Shown here piece by piece: positions 32,080-43,873 of a stretch of 64,000 nt of DNA. The notes under the pieces are model-generated. The model was not told where the DNA came from and made no database searches. It worked only from the letters and a program-made list of their open reading frames with translations. Origin of the DNA: Triangularia verruculosa. Its lineage: Eukaryota > Ascomycota > Sordariomycetes > Sordariales > Podosporaceae. Position 1 is the stretch's first letter; every line of letters starts with the position of its first letter. The translations under genes and the position numbers were made by a program. The DNA is taken from NCBI GenBank assembly GCA_033296885.1, contig MU863976.1:62001-126000 (forward strand), written 5' to 3'.

Positions 32080-34647
32080 TCACCACCCCGCCACACTGCC
32101 GCTCTGACTCCCGCTATAGCTCCTATTTCTCCGCATGTGATCGTTGAAACCTTCATTAAAACTTCCACTAACCCCAACCAGCCCATCACCAATTCCCACA
32201 CCCGGCCCAAACCCATCGTCATCTGCTTCCGCAGCAGGACTCGGCACAAGCGCGTCCCATATCCTAGGAAGCACCCCAACACCACCATTAAGTGCCCTCG
32301 GCGCATCATACCACTTCCCTCCTTGTCCACCCCTCGAGTTGATCATCGCCGCCCATCCTCCCTCCTCAATAACCTGCCGCTCTTGGTCGATCACATTCTT
32401 CACTGTTTCCTTCATAGACAGCGGTGGATTCTGCACACCTCCAACAGCCTCCAGGCTTTGATTCGGTGTCGGACTTTGGCTTTGACCCTGGCTGCCAGTG
32501 GTGCTCTGCGGACTCGTTCCTTGAGATTGCTTCGACGTCGGTAGCGGCGGCTGCGATACCAATGAAGCGGGATTAATATTCTCAACTAGGAGATCGACCG
32601 CCTTGTTCTTGGTCACGAGATTCGACGTATGGAGGGCTATGGTATAGAGCGGTCCGGAGAGGAGGGTATCGGTAAGCGGCTTGTTATTTGGTTCCTCGAC
32701 CGCTGATGCTATTACCGGCGGAGAGGACTCCTTCTTGATCGTAATCTGCTGCGGGGGCGGCGCCGGTATTGGTGCCCCTGGGACAGGGACGGATATTTTG
32801 ACCTGCTGCCGCGAATGTGCAGACATGCTCCGGTGTTTGCTACCGATATTAGATTGGGACCAGGGCCTCATTTTTTGGCCTATGGGACTTGTGGTGAGTG
32901 TTTTGGCGAGTGATAGCATGTCGTGAAGGAGTGATTCCCATTCCATTTCCTGCTCTGGGTCGCCATCTTCATCATCGTCATCGGCTTCCATGATCCCTTG
33001 TTCCAGAGAGGTAACGCTTAGATGTGGCTGAGAGGTCCTTGAGGATGGAGAGGGCACGGGAGTCGGAGGGGTATAACTGATCAAGAACGGATTCATAGCG
33101 AGAGATGGTGGGAAAAATGGTGGTCGTTTTGGTGGGAGGGCTGGTATCCTTGAAATTAAGAACAAGGCGGTTTTGAAGTAAAGGAGGTCGAGGAGAAGGA
33201 TGTAGAGGTCTGGTGTATTGGGTGTTATCGAACCAAAGCGAGCAAAGAAGTCAGAAATGATGGGCCCGAGACGCCTTGCCCTGGCCTGTAGACACGCCGA
33301 CTGCCTTCCTTCTGGCCGAATGGTCGATGCCGAGAGCTTATAGAGGAAGGCCATTGTGTCGTGCTGGAAGGTAGCCATCATTTTCCTCGCCTCCTTGGTG
33401 TCTGATATTACTATTGGTCCTTCGGCTGTCTGTAGGCTAGAGCCATCATCATAGACTCTCGAGACATATGATTTTTCAGAGATGACTGGGTGGATGGCGG
33501 TGGTGAAGAAACACGATGTTACCTCCAGACGGGCAAACAACTGGATAATATCAGGCATGTCAAGCCCGTCCCTCTGGTGGGCTGTGCCCAGTGGCGGCCA
33601 GACAAATATTGACGTGTCCGATAGGCAGTCGAAGACGTTGAATGGCATGCTTTGCAGAATCCGAAGACCGTTGACAAGATGCGTCACGGCTACTGAGTGG
33701 TTCGAACGGACCGTTTCGAGAAAAATGAAGGCTAGACAGCAGATGAGTGTGATCTTCACTGAATCCGTGCCTGCCGAACGGACATGCCGTTGTAACTTTT
33801 CAATCGAATTGTTGTACTGCTGGATCACAAACACGTCTAGGGCGTCGCGTGTGAAGCCGTCGAGTACCTTTTGGTTGGGAAACTGAACCAACGTGTGAGC
33901 CGCCCCCAAGGCCACCACAGCATGCTTCACCGCCTCATCCTGGCAACAATTTGTCGACGGAGATATGACCTTGTTCCAAAACATGCTGTAATGAGACAGA
34001 TACTGGGGTGTACTTGGGTCGAACCACGTCGATGAGCTCGAACGGAAGCGGGCAAAGAAGCGCTTTTCCGTGTCAGTACCGTCGATATCAGCCGGCGCAA
34101 TCCGGCGCATCGACCGCAAGGCTTCACTCCATTGACACGCCTTCACAAATTCCACTTTGGCCAACTCGGCAGTGCGTGTTGGGTCGGCGGGAGATGATCG
34201 GTAGCGGGCGTAAGCCGAGCTTGACCCCTTGTCATAACCATCGCACGTCCTCCCAGTTGAAGTGCACCGAAGACAGGCTGGCTTTTCCTCTCCGCATTTT
34301 ACTCGCCGGATTCTGTTGCCTTCATAGTCAGAAATCTTCTCCACGTCTTAATCTCACACGAGTAACAGTGCGTCATGATATTACTCACTTGCTGTCGATC
34401 CTTGTAAGCCATTGAACTACGACTGTCGTCATCTTCAGGGTCTCTCAACATACCAGGTGATGCAACCGGTCCTGACTTTCGGTCTGCTCGCTCTCGTTCG
34501 CTTCTTGATCTGGCCTGGGGCTGCTGTGGCGGAAGTTGCTGTTGGAGAATTCGTCGCCGATATTGAGGGGCTCGGATTGCTGCTTTTGGTATTTCCCACT
34601 CCTGTCTGGACATGAAGCGGCGGCAATCTCTGCAGCCCCTCGGCCAT
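32080..34647 (-). CDS. Zn(II)2Cys6 transcription factor with a 3-nt micro-exon
   Basis: I assemble three exons: 34454-34647, a 3-nt exon at 34389-34391, and 32080-34312. The product is 809 residues and starts MAEGLQRLPP. Only this assembly gives the complete binuclear zinc cluster TGCITCKIRRVKCGEEKPAC ... LRCTSTGRTCDGY, with six cysteines spaced C-x2-C-x6-C-x6-C-x2-C-x6-C. The cluster is preceded by basic residues KKRTRASRPKVR. Both introns look canonical: GTATGT with branch CTTAC and GACAG, and GTGAGT with branch CTGAC and CAACAG. Joining the outer exons directly would create a stop. The middle region (about 150-430) is helical, as in fungal transcription-factor domains. The last 250 residues are Pro/Gln/Ser-rich. 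Target genes are not inferable. Confidence 0.85.
34389..34391 (-). other. Predicted 3-nt micro-exon of the zinc-cluster gene
   Basis: The three bases CAA (minus strand) lie between an acceptor GACAG and a donor GTGAGT. They complete the fourth codon of CITCK: TG from exon 1 plus C gives Cys, and AA plus A from exon 3 gives Lys. Flanking introns are 62 nt (34392-34453) and 76 nt (34313-34388). Confidence 0.65.
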
Positions 34648-36474
34648 AGTGGTGATTTTCTCGACCTGGATATCTCCGTGCTCTACCGTCTGTCGAGTGT
34701 GTGTGTCCGGGAAACGGCCAAAGCGGGATCATTCGGATACGAGAATGGGGTTTCCCTCTGGTTTGGTATCATTCGTGGTTTCCCCTCCCTTTTTGCATCT
34801 TTTGGTCGTGTTCCAGGGGCAATTCAATGCAAGCCAAGGTGAAGGGTAGGAGGTAAGTGGACACCGACTGCTGGACACTAATCAATAACCGGACATAGAT
34901 GCGCTCTCACAGATTCACACGCACGAGCGGCACCCGAGCGAAGGAGGACAGCGATAAAATAAACCCTTGTCCGATTACCTTACCCTCTTGACCTGGCATC
35001 ATATTTTGAGTTGAAAAGAACTGCCTGGGCCACCCTGGCCCCCGTTTTCTTGGACCACGCCGCCTTCTCACCATGTCGTTTTCTCTCTCTCTTGTCTGCA
35101 TGTCTTGTTTTGCTATCTCTCGCCTGTCCCAGATCGCGACCGAGCCCTTGATCGGCTTGGGTGCAGTTCGAGATCGATGTCATTCAAGCCGAATTGATGG
35201 TTCATACATGTCGGCGGGCGGCCCAGCAGCCACATGGCAGCTCCCCCCCCCCCCCCCCGGGCATCGCCGTCAAGACACTGTATGCATGGAAGCATCCATC
35301 GAACAACTCTTGACAAGGCAATGGAGCAAACTGTTTATCGGGCAGTCAAGTGAGTCTGGGGCATGGCAGCAAGGGCTCTGACTAAGATGAGCACTCGAAA
35401 ACTCGAGCACTGGGGAGTCGGGACGGTGGCGACAGTCGGAGGAGAGCAGTCTCGCTAAGAATAGTGGTACGGAATGTCGGTGCCTGGTGCCTGAGGTGGG
35501 AACAGGAGGATGCATGTGGTGGTGTCCTTACTACTGGCTGTGGGAGCCATGCCGTCAGCCCGAATCCAGTCTGACGGGTAGACCCAGCACTTTGGCTTCT
35601 GCCACCCATCTTCCATGAGATGTTTGCGTGCTGGTGTCGGCGGCGTGAACCATGTCGAATGGGGGCTGCCTGTCCCGACTGCATCGAATGATTTGGGCGA
35701 TCCCTTCCGTAAACTCACTGGACTGCTCATCTCCGTCCGAGCCTTGACCGTGCCCACTGCCGGCACGGAGCATGGAGTTTGGGAAGGTGGTTAAGGGACG
35801 GATCCAGGATATCGGCGGAGCGTTGGTTGCGATTCCCCCGTCCGCTATGCCGCGACCAGTTAGCGAGTACCTCCGCTCGCTAACACCCGCTATGCATCTG
35901 ATCCACAGGCCTCGGCCTGGAGCCCTAGGTCCGACTCGCCGTTGAACACCGTTTCCGGCATAGCCCTGTTGAAGACTGGGTGGGAATCGACGTCCTAGAT
36001 ACTGGCATCTGTCTTGCTGGACCGAAGATGGTGTTGTAACGACGATACACCTGGCAATTGTTAGTGTTAGGCACCAGGCATCGAGATATACTAGACGTCT
36101 CAGGTCGGGGTTCCCGGCCTCGAGCTGGCAAAACTCTCACCATTCCAAACCATCCCCAAGACCATCATTTCGAACAGTGCCGATGTTTGCATGGTGCCTG
36201 TGCTGGAAACAGCAATGCCTACAACGTGGCAAGAGACGGAGAAGGAAGGAATGAGATGAGCATGATCACAGAATCGAACACGTTTGTTGTGCCTTCCCAG
36301 TGCATTTCGGGCGAGTGACTGAGAAGTAGCCAGGAACTTGCAGCCAGAAATAACCACTTGCACCAAACCACCAAGACCGTCGAGATGCTTGGATAACAGC
36401 ATCTTGTCATCATTTTCCCCGGCTCGTTCAGCCCCGTTCAGTCTTACGAGGTATCCTACACCTTTATCGTCACC
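34648..36474. other. 1.8-kb divergent intergenic region
   Basis: This lies between the starts of the zinc-cluster gene and the 36475 gene. It contains a C-tract of about 14-15 near 35246-35260. A minus-strand frame at 35455-35766 contains plausible-looking protein text but has no domain, overlaps an equally open second frame, and has no clear start or splice context, so I do not call it. Confidence 0.4.
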
Positions 36475-38133
36475 ATGCAGGCGTACACTCTCCCCGTGAG
36501 GAGCTACCGCCGTGACACAACAGCCTCAGAGCCACTCGAGCACAGTCTCTCCAACGACTATGATCCCACCAACGCCCGCCGATCAACCACACCCCTCCCC
36601 TTCGTCCGCCGCCGTCTCAACGTCCCCAACACCTTTGCAGGTCTCTAGGAGAAGGACCCCAACCGACAACACGGACCTCCTCCCCCAGCCTTCCGCAACG
36701 TATCTGTGCCTACTTCCCCCTCTAGAGCTGGTCAGGAGAACCGCCCTCCTGTTCCATTATCAAACAAGGAAAACGTCAACACCAAGTTCTCGCACATTCT
36801 CACCCGCTTCGAAAATGGCTTCGTCGACTCCTCCCCCCCTGCTCGACAGCCAATCACGCCCATAACGAACCTGCCGTCTTACTATTCAACCTACAGTCTT
36901 CCCATGCCAACCACTACCTTGTCTCGGCTTCCCCAGCAACAACAACAACAACAGACACCCCTCGCCATCCCCTCCTCTGTGCCCGAAAAAAGAGCAAAAT
37001 CCCCTTATCGACACCGCACCTTCTCGTTCGAATCCCCTCCAGCATCACCAGAACTTGTATTCTTACCCAACCACGGCGGCCTGGAGATCACTACTCTATC
37101 ATCAAACGATGATCTCGCCCACCAGGCCGCTCCGGCGATCGATCACACCCAAGTCCGCAGCACATCATCGACGTACCCCTCGGAAGGCGCATGCAGCCCA
37201 GAGCTAACCGTCTCGCCTCCCCTGACATTTGGAAGAAGAATCCTGTCGAGTCTAGAAGCCTACGGATTCAGCTCCGCCCACCTCTCTATCCTCCAGAGCG
37301 AGGAGGAGGACCGCCAACAAGAAGACAAGGACACGAGAAAGTCATCGCAGGACTTGGAGGGACTCTATCCTAGGGAGAAGAAGCTGTCTCTTTCGGAAGC
37401 AGACATTGCACATGCCATCACTGCGTCGAGGTCACCGCCGAATAGATGCAGTAATTTGGGGTCGGAGGAGTTTGTGCTGCCTGCGCCCGAGTCACCTGTT
37501 GTTCCGCTGCTACTGCTGACAGATCACATTTTGGTGTCGGGTAATGATGTTTTGGGAGGAGGAGAAGAAGGGCAAGGAGGAGCGGATGAGAATGCTTCTA
37601 CGAGGTGTCTACCGCGGGTGAGCACGGCGCTGTCGTTTCCGAGTTTTGACGGCGGCGGCGGCGAGCGGCTTGTTGAGGTTCAGTTGCGGGGGGAACGAGA
37701 GCGAGAAGAAGAAGGACATGTGTCTTTTGGGACGCAGTTGAGGTCGAGGATTAGTGGGCATTTTCGAAGGGTGAATGGTCATGGTCATCATTTTAGGTCT
37801 AGTTCTCGGCTGGGGGGGGGTATGGAGGGGAATGATGAAGGAGAGAAGACGAGGGTGACGGCGGATGTGAAGAGGTGGTTGATGAAGCAGTTTAAGGCGG
37901 GGAGGATGGGGGTGAGGAAGGTGAAGAGGGGGTTGCATGGTGGTTATGATAGTGGAAATGAGGTGAGGAAGGAGAAGTTGGTGGAGGAGATGAGGGGTTT
38001 GGATGTGAAATTGGAGAAGGAGAGGAGGAAGTTGAGGAAGAAGAGACGGTGTGAGAGTGCGGGTGGGGAGAGGGGGGGAAAGGGGGGGAAGGAGAGGAGT
38101 TTGAGGGGACGGTTTTGGGGGTTGTTGGTGTAA
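36475..38133 (+). CDS. Unidentified Ser/Pro-rich protein with basic C-terminus
   Basis: A long open frame ends at a TAA (38131-38133). I place the start at ATG 36475, followed by 21 nt of exon (MQAYTLP), an intron 36496-36648 (GTGAGG...CTCTAG, 153 nt), and exon 2 from 36649, beginning EKDPNRQHGPPPPAF. The product is about 500 residues. The alternative is that the intron is not removed: the frame is the same, the intron is open, and the TAG formed by its last bases (36646-36648) would end a 57-residue protein. The protein holds a short polyglutamine run near 90, an ENVNTKF block, and a C-terminal helix rich in Lys/Arg/Glu (VKRWLMKQFKAGRMGVRKV, then EKERRKLRKKRR). I recognise no family. Start and first exon are uncertain; the downstream frame is secure. 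Confidence 0.6.
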
Positions 38134-39024
38134 TGTTGAGTGTGGGATTGATGGGATTGGATTAGAATAGGGGTATTATTTGGCTTCTTTGGGAGGGGCG
38201 GTTGTTGATTCTTGAATATTGTTGGCGTTTTTGGTTGTAGTCGTATAAAACGGTTGGATGAGGTAGAGAAAACGGTGTGTCTTGACAGCCTAAGTTCCAT
38301 CCAGTTGCGTGTCTCAGGCCCCTTTACACAACATGACAGCATCTTCGGTATTCTCTTTGGGAGGTTGACGCAGAATTTTTCTACCCAATGGCTTTTGCGT
38401 TTGTACTGTGACTGAGTGGGTGTGTTGTCTGAGTAAGGCATTTGTTCAACAAGATCAAGTTCGGACCAGTCGGAAGAGAAAATATGTCGGTAGTTGAAGC
38501 TAAGGTAGGTGTGTGTGTGCTTGTGTGATGGGTACTTTCTGTACGACGTTTTACTGCAGGAGAGAAACCTGGAACATGGACGGCGAAACACGGGGGCTTA
38601 CTTTACCTACCGGAGGATGTATGTTTGAGATTTTTGCGGGTGGGCGGCGCAGTCAGTTATGGGAAAGCGGAAGATAGGGGGATGGTCACGGCAGGTGATG
38701 GATGTAGTGTAAGTCGAGGCTGCACGACCTGGACGCTGACAATGTCGCAATTCACAATAAAAGATGGGCGTATACAAGTCTCAGTGCCTAAAATTCCACA
38801 GCAAAAACATCAGCAAAACAATGTATGCAGATGACACAAAATGGCTACAAATACTGTATTGGCATCACTAGAAACAAGCGTCGAGGTTCTAGCACCCCTT
38901 CGCTGACAGAAATCTAATTTACTGGTCTCATTGTCGCACATAGACCAGAGCAGAGTGTAATTCCATATTTCCTCTCATCCTAACCGCTTCCCATTTCCAC
39001 TGATTTCCCTTTCTAACAAAACAT
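38134..39024. other. Convergent 3' intergenic region (36475 gene / uba1)
   Basis: This contains two 3' untranslated regions. It is AT-rich towards 38700-39000. No exon or RNA gene is evident. Confidence 0.5.
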
Positions 39025-42000
39025 TCACCTAACCTTCACCTTGATGTACGGCACCTCCACATCCTCCCCCTCCGCATCCTCCGTCACCACATCAAAAATC
39101 AACTCCTTCTGGTGCTCAGGAATCTTCTTCTTGCTCACCGTCTCGACCAGCTCGCTCAGCTTCATGGAGTACCTGTCCTTTCTCTTCGCGGGCGGGAAGA
39201 ACGACGCATACAGCAAGCTGACACCCGAGCTCACCATCGAGACTTCCAAACCGCGCGCCTTGAAATCATCGATCAACTCCTGCAAAGTGACGTCGTTAAA
39301 CTCGAACCGATCCCAGATCTTGTCAAAGGTCACTTTGCCGTCGGGGCCGGTGTATTCGACCTTCGGGCTGGCAATCGGCTCACTGAAGCCAAAGAAGGGC
39401 AAGGCCAAATTGATGAAACCGTTCTTGTACTGCTCAATATCATCCTTGCCGTCGATGATCTTGAAAAGCTCAAGAATAACGAGACCGGTGACCAACGCAG
39501 TAGTGGTCGCGATGGCGGGGATGATCTTGCCAGCGATGAACTTGGTCTTGTGTCTATCAGCCTGCTCAATCTTGTAGTTGTCGGCACGCAAGTTGCTGGC
39601 AGCGGTGATGAAATCAATGTGGTAGTTGGTATCATCATCCTTCTCAAACTCAACAGGGGTGAGCTTGAAGCCGGCTAGGGACTTCGGGTCCGGAAGCTGC
39701 TTGATGAGGTTGTTGACCTCGGCCTCATCGTCGAAAGCACCAGCGCCAGCATTCGGGTCCTATTGCAAATCAGTAAGAGTCCAGATTGTTAGTTCTAAAG
39801 TGAAGACTTACAGGTTCCTTTTCATCAGCCTGGATCTTAACATTGGAATCCGGAGAAAAGTCGGGGACGATCATCGAGTCCAAAGCCTGGATGTAATCCT
39901 GCTTCGTCTTATCCTTTACATTGATATTGTAGTTGAAAGCGTGCAGGTTGGTCGCGGCCACAATGAAGCTGTAGTGAGTCGGGTTGTTCACGTCGAACTT
40001 CAACGGGTCGGGGGCGCGCTTCGGTCCTGACCAAAACGGTGTGCCAGTAGACGAGACGGAGTCCTTGGGGAAATTGTAGAGCAGCTGCTGGATGGCATTG
40101 TTGTACTGCTTCTCAAACAGCATACGGCCCCACTGAACGCAGTCCTCAAAGGTAAGAGCCCGGTCATTCTTGAGGTAGTCGAGGAGCATGTCAAGCGTGA
40201 TCTTCTGTTGCCCGCCTTGCTGCAGCGTGGTCTCAAGGTAGTTAGGCTGACTGAGGTAGAGGTTGACTGTCTCGGCAGGCTTAACGAAAGAGCTCTCAAA
40301 CAACTCGCGAGCCCACGCGATCGTGTGCTCGATCCTGTTGGGGAAACTGCGAAGAGTACACATGGGGAACGACTGCTCGGGCGGATCCTGAGACGAAGAG
40401 TACGACTCGGTAATCTTGGGGAGGACAACCTGGGTGTTGCCCTTGGTGCCAAGAGTACCGCTCTCGAGGAGGGGCTTATGGAAGAAGACGCATCTTCTGT
40501 CAACATAAGTTCTCGCCTCAACGTTGTCGAGCGCATTGGTAACACCGTCCAAGTCGTTCCAGAAATCCTCATTAAAGATGTGCTCTGTTTCGGTGCTAAC
40601 ACGGTCCTTCAAGGTGACGATGTGGCCTTCCAGCTCGGGATTCATCGCCTGAACCGCTCTGGCAGCACAGTCGCTCTTCATTTGACCGACATCCTTGGGA
40701 CGGAAGAGGAACTGTCTGTTGAGGTTGCTCTTCTCGATGGAGTCCATATCGGTAACGGTGATTCTGCCGCGCGGACCAGTTCCGAGACCGATCATGGCCC
40801 AGTTTTTGAGCATCTCGCAACCAATGGCGCCAGCACCAACAAGGAACTGCCTGACATTGGCAATCTTGTCCTGGAACTCCCGGCCAAAGACGGCAATCTG
40901 GCCATCGTAGCGAGTACCAGTGGGCTGGCAAAGCTCCGCAGTGCGGGCAACGCTCGTTGGAAGCGACTCGAGAGAGTCGAAGTACATAAATTGCTGTATA
41001 GGGTTGAACTTTCCAGATACAGCCTTGAGCACTTCTTGAGCTGTGAGACCACCGAAGAAGGCTGCCATTGGGTTCAAGTCGCCAGTGGCCTGGTAGCTGA
41101 GTTCCCTCAAGAGCTTCTCGTCCCACTCGATCTCGAGTCCCTCCTCCTCGGCGAATTTCTTGGCTGAGGCGAGAACAATAAGCGCATCGTCGTCATTCAT
41201 GGGCCGGGGAAGACGGCCTTGCTTCTCAGCGAACGCATGCAGCGCTTGGAATCCTATGTGAAGCTGCTGTGGGCGATCAAACTTGGCGAAATCAGAGATG
41301 ACAAATTCGGGCTCTTTCATGGCGGCAGAAATGCTCTTGAAGTTGATGAACTTGGGCATCTTGACTTGCTGATAGAGACCTCCACGTTTGTACTGTCCAA
41401 GACCTGATACATCGCCAATGGAGAAGGTGTATGGGCCCTTGACTGTGACCTTTCGAGGCTCGGCTCCATTCAGAGCCTCCATGCCCTCCACCTCGGAGAA
41501 TGTAACGTAGTCACCGTCCTCTAACCCGTGCCGTGTCTCGTCAAGCGCAGAGACCAGACCCTCCTCGTCAATGCCTGCCACAATGCCACTTAGGGGGTTC
41601 TCGCCACTGGCATCGAGTACGGTAAAGTTGTTGCCGAAATCGCAGAAGATGTTGGCGAACAGACCGGCTGTCTCGGCGGCAATAAAGTAGATACCCTTTT
41701 CATGGCAGTACTCGCCAATAACCCCCTTGAGGCGCTGGGGAGTATTTGTGAGGACAACGACCTGGTACTTGTCAAACTGTGACAAGTTCTCGCCGATACT
41801 ACAAATCGAAAGAGGCGGGTCAGCCAACACACAACTTCCTCTTCGCTGTGTTAATCCTTACCTCGCAGTTTGGTGGATGTGAACTGGTGTATAGGCGTTG
41901 AGCTCGGCCACGCGCGGGGCTACAACCTGGTCGCGAGGCTTGCCGACGTCTTCTGGGTGCAGGAAGAAGTTGGAAGAGAGATCTGCGATGGCGACCGGCG

Positions 42001-42318
42001 CGGGATCGTAGAGGGTGAGGCTCTTCACACCAGCGAGCGCGATATTCTTTGCGATTTCAACACCGAGACCCTTTTGCCCAACGATGAGAACGTTGGAAGC
42101 GCCCATGCGCTTCATGGCCTCGTGGCCCAAGACATAGAGCTGTCTGCTGTAGAGCGACTCGTCGATTTCGGTGTGGCCCACTACCGATTCGTCGACCTGC
42201 ATCCTGGTGACAAGGTCGACCTCCTCGGGAAGCTTCTTGTCCTAGAAAACATCACGGACAGTTAGTAAGGTCGGCAAGGGGCGAAGGGGCGGAGGGGCCA
42301 GGCAAACGAACAGTCATG
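39025..42318 (-). CDS. uba1: Ubiquitin-activating enzyme E1 (Uba1)
   Basis: Uba1 adenylates the C-terminus of ubiquitin, captures it on a catalytic cysteine and hands it to E2 enzymes. It thus feeds all SCF ligases, including any using the two F-box proteins in this window. I assemble four exons into about 1,035 residues. The first exon has only two codons (42313-42318), followed by an intron with donor GTTCGT, branch TTACTAAC and acceptor TTCTAG. The N-terminus then reads MTDKKLPEEVDLVTR. Visible landmarks are the inactive adenylation half (VLIVGQKGLGVEIAKNIALAG), the active adenylation half (FLVGAGAIGCEMLKNWAM), and the catalytic cysteine in FPMCTLRSFPN. The C-terminal ubiquitin-fold domain ends VPYIKVKVR. 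The other two introns lie near 41800-41861 and 39762-39812. Identity is certain; intron edges are good to a base or two. Confidence 0.96.
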
Positions 42319-43263
42319 GTTTTCTTGAGGGAGATAGGCAGATCTCCGTCGGATACTTTGCGTTTCCCCAGCTTGACAGGTTTGTTTGATGGAGGATGGG
42401 GTGGTTTGTAGTAAAGTCAATCAAGATGCTGGAGTTGAAAGTGTGTCAATGTCGGTGTTGGTGTTGCACTCAGTCGAGGCGGCAGTTGAGTTGGAGAGAG
42501 AGATGGCGGTGCAAGGTCAGGCCAGCCCCGCCACCAAGCTGGATTGCGGGGGATGATGCGATGGTCGGTTGGCTGGGTTGCCTTGGGAGCTGCTGTAGAG
42601 TGGGGCAGTGACAGCCTGGGATGGTGATTAATAACAACGACGATGCAAACGGTTTTTCTCGAGACAGATTTGAAGATAATTACAGTACAAACTGTAAAAG
42701 CTGTGGCCTGTGAAGTAGTTTATCTTGAAGCTTGCCCTATAAGAAAGATACAGGTCCCTAGCTCTGTGAAAGAAAGGAAGGAACTCTCTGAGCTGTCAAG
42801 AGCTGCATGGAAACTGATGGTGATTTCTAAATCGTGACCCATGATATGGAACGCGGTCCACCCCTGGCTGCCTAGTGCGGCAACTAGACCCGCTTTTCCC
42901 GCCAGGTACCCTTACCATGGAAGTTACCAAAGGTAGCCAAGCAATTGATGAGAAGGAACAGCCGCTGCTTCGCTCATCGACTTTGGACTTCCATCATCCA
43001 TGACAAAGAGAGTGAAACTGGTGATGAGTTACTTGTTTGTTGTTATGTGGGCATTGTCTGTTACTTAGTCACCGGGTCCATCGGCCTTCAGATGTGGCAT
43101 GATGATGTTCAGAGGTAATTGTCGGAGAGATATCTGACAAGAAATAGGTAACTATGAGAACAACGGAATGGCTTGCTAACGGCAACATGATACTCGAACG
43201 TTTGAATTTCCTTGCCTGTTCTACACAGCGAGAAAATCCCCCACCAAACATGACATGGTCAAC
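42319..43263. other. uba1 upstream region and FKBP 3' end
   Basis: Both neighbours are on the minus strand, so this is the uba1 promoter plus the 3' untranslated region of the FKBP gene. I see no exon or distinctive element. Confidence 0.45.
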
Positions 43264-43873
43264 TCATTTGACCGCTTTTAGATAGACGTCACTAAGGCAG
43301 GTAGGTAACAGCAAGGTCAGCAGAGGTTCATATGAGTCAAGTTTCCAGCCGTGAGGAGCACTTACAAGATCAAATCTGCATTGGGTGGGATGTGGCCACG
43401 AAAACCTCTGTGGAGGGATTTGGTTAGTCATTACCTTTGACTAATCTTATCGAAAACGGCCAAGTCACATACCTCTCGCCATATCCATAGTCACTTGTGA
43501 TATCTAGAGTTGCCCTCTCACCAACTCTCATATCGAGCACTGCTTCGTCCCAGCCTTGTGATCACGCTGTCAGCTTACAGCTCGCCACAGCGGTCTTGAT
43601 ACTCGACATGTATACCTCTGATCAATCTCCCCAAACCAATCTCGGTAGAAAAGTCGCCTCGGCCGACGGAAGAGTCGAACCTAACCAGAAGAGCAGTGTT
43701 AGCTACGGCAGCAAAAGGCTAGCATGAGTATGTAGAATCCTCACTCACTCTTGGCCCTTGTTCTCCGGTTGGCTGGTGTCTTTCAACCAGCCAGTATACT
43801 CGATGACCACGGTCTGCCCACGAGTAGGCGAATCTCCGGTCCCAGGGACATGGGTTATTCTTGTTACGCCCAT
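43264..43873 (-). CDS. FKBP12-type peptidyl-prolyl isomerase
   Basis: I assemble five exons on the minus strand into a 113-residue FKBP domain. It starts MGVTRITHVPG (ATG at 43871-43873) and ends FDVYLKAVK before TGA at 43264-43266. The introns lie at about 43681-43748, 43551-43613, 43411-43472 and 43292-43367. Aligned by eye with human FKBP12, most residues lining the FK506/proline pocket are kept. They are Tyr in EYTGW, FD in FDSS, Phe in GDF, Ile and Trp in IRGW, Tyr in DYGYG, and Phe in LIFDV. A polar insertion (SQPENKGQE) lengthens the loop before FDSS. The enzyme catalyses cis-trans proline isomerisation and is the cytosolic receptor for FK506 and rapamycin in fungi. There are often several paralogs, so I give no symbol. 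No single open frame shows this gene. Confidence 0.9.

Noticed and set aside
35455..35766. Possible exon on the minus strand between the zinc-cluster gene and the 36475 gene
   Set aside because: Two frames are equally open across it and no paired splice sites or homology support either.
43660..43700. GGTTCGACTC on the minus strand as a tRNA B-box
   Set aside because: It is explained as the start of FKBP exon 2 (acceptor GGTTAG followed by the FDSS codons).
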